A stretch of 64,000 bases of DNA, from the NCBI GenBank assembly GCA_002340255.1, contig DDLS01000119.1, positions 10,350-74,349 of the forward strand. The letters run 5' to 3'. Below, in pieces: positions 60,450 to 64,000 of the stretch (the stretch's first letter is position 1; every line of letters starts with the position of its first letter). The stretch comes from Cyanobacteria bacterium UBA2566 (GTDB lineage Bacteria > Cyanobacteriota > Cyanobacteriia > Cyanobacteriales > Desertifilaceae). Below the pieces are notes generated by a model. The model worked only from the letters and a program-made list of their open reading frames with translations. It was not told the origin of the DNA and ran no database searches. A program made the position numbers and the translations under genes.

Positions 60450-61733
60450 TTAACGGATGATCGAGAGATCGACTTTACCGAAGTTGGTACTTAGGGCGAC
60501 ATTCATATGTTCTAGAGCATGAACCAACCAAGAGACAGTTGACTTCGTGGAGTTTTCATAGTGGTTATAGAGGATAGCGAGGCGCTTTTCTAAGTAGGGT
60601 TTGACTTTATGGCAGACTAGGACAATTTTGAGCAATAGTCCAATGGTGGCTGTGGGACCGTTATTGGAGAGGAGGTCAATAAAGGTATAGTGTTGGGGGT
60701 TCTGTTGACCCTGAACTACCATGAAGTTTAAAAGTTGACTACAAGTACGGATCGTGAGGAAGTCACTTGGTTTTTGATCGTCGCTTTGGGGGAGGGTATT
60801 ACTGAGATGCTCGTAGAGTTGTTTATTAAACTTCCGTTGACCATAGCTGGATTCGATGGAGCTTGAGAGATATTCATAGAGACTGTCTTTGTACTCTCTG
60901 AAGGTTCTCACTTGATGGGTATGGGTGATAAAGGATTGAGCTAAGTCTTGGTGGGTATACGATCCTTCAACTTTGCCAATATAGTGTTTGAGTGCGCCGA
61001 CTAATTCGCGATCGCTCAATAGAGTAGGATTTTCTTCTGGTTTGACCAGTCGTTTGGCCTTTTCTGGGGAACATAGGCGCAGCATCTGGCTTTGCCGAAC
61101 TCGATAGGTGACATACTGGGACAGGTTTTTCTCAAACTTTTGTTGCATTTGAGTTTGAACTTGTCTGACAGTATTTTGTTGCTCTGAACTACTTTGGTCG
61201 CTTAACATGCAGTGGGAATAGAGGTAGGGATAGCGGTGAATAAGCTGTTTGAGAGGAACCCGATCCCCTGCTGGCTTGGGTGTGGCGCTAAAGACTTCCG
61301 CTAACCGAGAGAGCGTTACATATTGTTCTGTGTTTGTAAAGTCTTGAACTAAAGAGCGCAGACGATGAACGGAGCGCATTTGGGTCAATCCACCATTGAG
61401 ATCCTTGCGGCTACGATCGAATAGGTGGACTAAATCTGGAATGCTATTTTGATGTTGGGGATAGGTTCGCCACTGGTTAATTAGAATATGACAACAGCGG
61501 TTAATAACAAATTTAAAGTCCTCTTCTGCCCCTTTAGCCGAGGTTAGGGCATTTAAGGCAGCTACTACTTCTTGATTATCGTATCCGAGTCCATGGATAA
61601 ATAGTTGCCGGAATCGATCGACGAGTTGTTCGGGGGTTTCTGCTTGGACACATTCGAGGAGATGCTCATAGATCACCTGTTCTTGAGCAATTCGGTTGGA
61701 TTTGTTATAAGTAGTGTTCGTTCGCCTGTTCAT
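60450..61733 (-). CDS. Conserved cyanobacterial hypothetical protein
   Basis: The 427-residue soluble protein is almost entirely helical by eye, with no signal peptide or membrane segment. It begins with a polar Asn/Thr-rich region, then helical stretches such as RIAQEQVIYEHLLECVQAET, GLGYDNQEVVAALNALTS and the middle VRQVQTQMQQKFEKNLSQYV, and ends KVDLSIIR. I recognise no catalytic motif and no characterised family; the composition and length suggest a real conserved gene rather than a spurious frame. Upstream lies a 505-base non-coding stretch shared with murF. Confidence 0.75.
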   Translation of the reverse strand: MNRRTNTTYNKSNRIAQEQVIYEHLLECVQAETPEQLVDRFRQLFIHGLGYDNQEVVAALNALTSAKGAEEDFKFVINRCCHILINQWRTYPQHQNSIPDLVHLFDRSRKDLNGGLTQMRSVHRLRSLVQDFTNTEQYVTLSRLAEVFSATPKPAGDRVPLKQLIHRYPYLYSHCMLSDQSSSEQQNTVRQVQTQMQQKFEKNLSQYVTYRVRQSQMLRLCSPEKAKRLVKPEENPTLLSDRELVGALKHYIGKVEGSYTHQDLAQSFITHTHQVRTFREYKDSLYEYLSSSIESSYGQRKFNKQLYEHLSNTLPQSDDQKPSDFLTIRTCSQLLNFMVVQGQQNPQHYTFIDLLSNNGPTATIGLLLKIVLVCHKVKPYLEKRLAILYNHYENSTKSTVSWLVHALEHMNVALSTNFGKVDLSIIR

Positions 61734-62238
61734 TGTACATCCCCCTAGATTTGAATATATATGGGGGTTATCCCCTTTCGTGCTTTACTCAATACGATCG
61801 AGACCTTGACCCTATCGGTTTATCTATTCTTTCATCTATTCTATTTCAGTATATGGATGGTTTCCAGTTAAGGTCTGGGCACCCTATGTTTTTCTTATCC
61901 GTAAATTATATAACTTTTATTATTCCCTATTTTCCCCCTGAATGGGGTCACCCTGCATCCGTTAATTCTGGGAATTTTGAAAGAGCGTCTATCTTCCCTA
62001 GATCGGGATAAACCCCGATCAATCGGTGCATTTGAGAGATCAAATGATAGACTCCCAATAATTCTCCTCTATAATTGACCGGCAATTGAGAGCGTTTTTT
62101 TTAAAGTTTTGGTAAAGTACCTCCTTTTGATCCGAGTTTTCTGTAAAACTTCAGTGAATTTATGAGGTATCCTGGAAATTAAGACTTCAGCAATGAAGGA
62201 CGACAAAGTGTATTGGTTAGAGGAATAGTTAGGTCATC
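61734..62238. other. 505-base divergent intergenic region before murF
   Basis: CCCCC (61741-61745) and GGGGG (61763-61767) flank an AT-rich loop in the leader of the hypothetical gene. GATCGGG (62001-62007) and CCCGATC (62014-62020) can form a 7-bp hairpin. TATAAT occurs at 62070-62075 but has no -35 at normal spacing. No gene, tRNA or heptamer array was seen here; promoters for both flanking genes must lie in it. Confidence 0.5.
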
Positions 62239-63630
62239 ATGACATTTCAGGTCACCCTTGCCCAGTTAATTGATGTTCTAGGGGCTACGGTAATCCATGA
62301 GCTACAATTAGACCAGACGTTAGAAGTGACGGGTATTTCGACTGATACTCGTTCTCTGGTTCCTGGATCGGTTTTTGTGGCTTTGCGGGGGGAAACCTTT
62401 AATGGTCATGATTTTGTTGATCGGGCGATCGCCAAGGGCGCAGTTGCCTCTATTGTCGATACTCCCGTTCCCCACGGAGGTCTTCAACTTGTAGTTGAAG
62501 ATACATTAGTTGCCTATCAAACTGTAGGCAGTTGGTGGAGAGGGACGTTCGATATTCCAGTGATTGCGGTTACTGGATCTTGTGGCAAAACTACCACAAA
62601 AGAATTAATTGCTGCTGTTTTAGCCCACCTCAAAGGAAGAAATTATACCAAAAACATTCTCAAAACGCAAAAAAATTTTAATAACGAGATAGGGGTGCCA
62701 AAAACACTCTTGGAACTATCAGGGACTCATAACTATGCCGTGCTGGAAATGGCCATGCGGGGTCGGGGGCAAATTGCCTTGCTTTCAGAGTTGGCCCAGC
62801 CGACGATTGGGGTAATTGTGAATGTGGGAACTGCTCATATTGGTCTGCTGGGGTCAGAACAGGCGATCGCCGAAGCGAAATGTGAGTTACTAGAAAAAAT
62901 GCCGAAAGACTCAGTAGCAATTTTAAATGCTGATAATGAGAGATTACTGGCAACGGCGGATCGAGTGTGGTCGGGTCAAACCCTGACCTATGGATTGAGT
63001 GCAGGGGACTGTCAGGGAAAATTGATCGATACAGAAACCTTGGAGTTAGAAGGAGTACGCTTACCCTTACCGCTTCCGGGCCGTCATAATGCATCTAATT
63101 ATCTGGCCGCGATCGCCGTGGCTAAGGTTTTAGGATTAGACTGGAAGCCACTACAAGCCGGATTATCCGTAAATTTACCAAGCGGGAGATCGGGACGCTA
63201 TGTTTTACCGAATGATATCGTCCTGCTTGATGAAACCTATAATGCGGGCATAGAATCGATGAAAGCCGCCTTAGAGTTATTGGATCAAACTCCAGGATAC
63301 CGCCACATCGCCGTCTTGGGAGCCATGAAAGAATTAGGCGAGAATTCCTTTGAATATCATCGCCAACTGGGAGAATGGGCAGAACAACTGCCATCCTTAG
63401 ATGGAGTAATGGTTTTGCAAGATGACGAAGATGTAGAAGGTATTGACGAAGGTATCCGCGAGATTCCCTGTGAAGTCTACACGACCCATGAACGGGTCAT
63501 TGAACGGCTTAAAGTCCTCATGCAACCGGGCGATCGCATTTTATTTAAAGCATCCCATTCTGTAGGTTTGGATCGGGTAGTGAAAGCGATCTTAGAACAT
63601 TACGGATTAGACAATCCTGAACCCTCATAG
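62239..63630 (+). CDS. murF: UDP-N-acetylmuramoyl-tripeptide--D-alanyl-D-alanine ligase
   Basis: The 463-residue Mur ligase adds D-Ala-D-Ala to UDP-MurNAc-tripeptide in peptidoglycan synthesis. An N-terminal UDP-binding domain (GISTDTRSLVPGSVFVALRG) is followed by the ATP loop VTGSCGKTTTKEL (Lys117), the ligase residues NNEIGVPKTLLEL and AVLEMAMRGRGQIA, and a C-terminal domain with LDETYNAGIESMKAAL. It is complete and ordinary. Its 3' end overlaps by 31 bases the 3' end of the convergent partial gene. Confidence 0.97.
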   Translation: MTFQVTLAQLIDVLGATVIHELQLDQTLEVTGISTDTRSLVPGSVFVALRGETFNGHDFVDRAIAKGAVASIVDTPVPHGGLQLVVEDTLVAYQTVGSWWRGTFDIPVIAVTGSCGKTTTKELIAAVLAHLKGRNYTKNILKTQKNFNNEIGVPKTLLELSGTHNYAVLEMAMRGRGQIALLSELAQPTIGVIVNVGTAHIGLLGSEQAIAEAKCELLEKMPKDSVAILNADNERLLATADRVWSGQTLTYGLSAGDCQGKLIDTETLELEGVRLPLPLPGRHNASNYLAAIAVAKVLGLDWKPLQAGLSVNLPSGRSGRYVLPNDIVLLDETYNAGIESMKAALELLDQTPGYRHIAVLGAMKELGENSFEYHRQLGEWAEQLPSLDGVMVLQDDEDVEGIDEGIREIPCEVYTTHERVIERLKVLMQPGDRILFKASHSVGLDRVVKAILEHYGLDNPEPS

Positions 63631-64000
63631 ACCCCATCAAGTTGATTATTTTGGGGAATAACTTGCCGATCGACTATCCTCTCACATTGCTGAAAAACAT
63701 AGTTGATGGCAGCAAAAAGTTGATCTAAGTCTTGAATCGTATAAAATGTTTTATTTTCTGTAAAACGATTCCGTCTGAGCTTCCCAAACTTCCAAACTTC
63801 TCCATTAGAAGTGATTCCAAAAACTTCTTGATCCGAGTCTTCATTCATTTTCTGTGCGGCAAGCATTTCTGCTAGACATTGGCCCCATCCTTGGTTGAAG
63901 TCATCTTTTTTTCCTTCCACAATCACAAAATACGGGCGGTCAAATACCCGTTTTCCCAAAGGAGACTTTTGAGCTAAGATATACAGCGCTTTGCGCTGTA
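63600..64000 (-). CDS. Hypothetical protein with nuclease-like motif (partial, 5' end outside window)
   Basis: The minus-strand frame is open from the window end (64000) to a TAA at 63600-63602, at least 133 residues, and its start lies outside the window. A TTG at 63959 is an unlikely start because family-like sequence (YILAQKSPLGKRVFDRPYFV) runs across it. The E-G-K segment FVIVEGKKDDFNQGWGQCLA resembles an E-x-K motif of PD-(D/E)XK-type nucleases, then FGITSNGEVWKFGKLRRNRF. I recognise a widespread cyanobacterial hypothetical family, not a function. It overlaps the end of murF by 31 bases. Confidence 0.75.
   Translation of the reverse strand, partial: QRKALYILAQKSPLGKRVFDRPYFVIVEGKKDDFNQGWGQCLAEMLAAQKMNEDSDQEVFGITSNGEVWKFGKLRRNRFTENKTFYTIQDLDQLFAAINYVFQQCERIVDRQVIPQNNQLDGVYEGSGLSNP
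63981..64000. repeat. TACAGCGC-TTT-GCGCTGTA palindrome
   Basis: A near-perfect copy of the interspersed palindrome closes the window (TACAGCGCTTTGCGCTGTA, arms of eight bases around TTT). It lies inside the reading frame of the partial gene, showing that the palindrome also occurs within coding sequence here. Confidence 0.7.

Noticed and set aside
60450..61733. Possible recombinase or transposase identity for the helical hypothetical gene
   Set aside because: No DDE, HNH or tyrosine/serine recombinase motif and no flanking inverted repeats are visible.

Overview
This window is cyanobacterial chromosome. The evidence is the kaiABC clock cluster, psaD of photosystem I, three acyl-lipid desaturases, a DICT/GAF histidine kinase, many cyanobacteria-only hypothetical families, very frequent HIP1 octamers (GCGATCGC), and heptameric GGGAATA-type repeats between genes. 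The two-module NRPS, the XisH/XisI remnant, the FG-GAP protein and the polysaccharide genes suit a filamentous or mat-forming species, but I cannot name one. I saw no tRNA, rRNA or CRISPR array.

Layout. 1-2343: 3' end of kaiA, then kaiB and kaiC. 2385-5276 (-): a large CHAT-NACHT-membrane protein, a candidate conflict or cell-death STAND NTPase. 5473-9877: lpxD, a hypothetical protein, two family-2 glycosyltransferases and a WcaF-like acetyltransferase (surface polysaccharide). 10042-13159: two tandem DesA-type desaturases and a DesC-type desaturase. 13166-17332 (-): 2Fe-2S ferredoxin, FG-GAP/UnbV protein, cysteine synthase, 1-Cys peroxiredoxin. 17569-22408: small membrane protein, DICT-GAF histidine kinase, psaD with a clear terminator, and an SpkB-like Ser/Thr kinase. 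22977-25525: a redox cassette in which a divergent HxlR regulator faces GST, a peroxiredoxin-like gene and an mdaB-type gene broken by a single-base frameshift. 25729-31525 (-): DUF1810, an FAD monooxygenase, Uma2, and the pntA1-pntA2-pntB transhydrogenase operon. 31804-36092: DUF2808, then the conserved rpmH-rnpA-PH-yidC-jag-yceD group, with a probable IS200/IS605 (TnpB/omega-RNA) remnant just before rpmH. 36136-43179 (-): a dimodular NRPS (A-MT-T-C-A-T-TE). 43327-49852: small membrane proteins, decayed xisH plus intact xisI, a copper P-type ATPase, FHA protein, tmk. 49909-52055 (-): glycosyltransferase and GDP-mannose dehydratase. 52296-59529: nitrate-reductase-associated protein, hydrolase, DUF1816, rlmB, mrnC, a STAS protein that appears to start at ATT, carA, a retropepsin-like lipoprotein, a DUF697-type GTPase. 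59619-64000: a second Uma2, a cyanobacterial hypothetical, murF, and a hypothetical cut by the window end.

Most of the window is ordinary core metabolism. The unusual items are the CHAT-NACHT protein beside the clock genes, the stand-alone NRPS whose second module reads as aspartate-specific, the orphan omega-RNA-like element that now forms the rpmH leader region, the decaying xisHI pair, the ATT-start STAS gene, and a composite interspersed repeat made of an AGCGC-AAA-GCGCT palindrome plus GGGAATA heptamers in fixed orientation.
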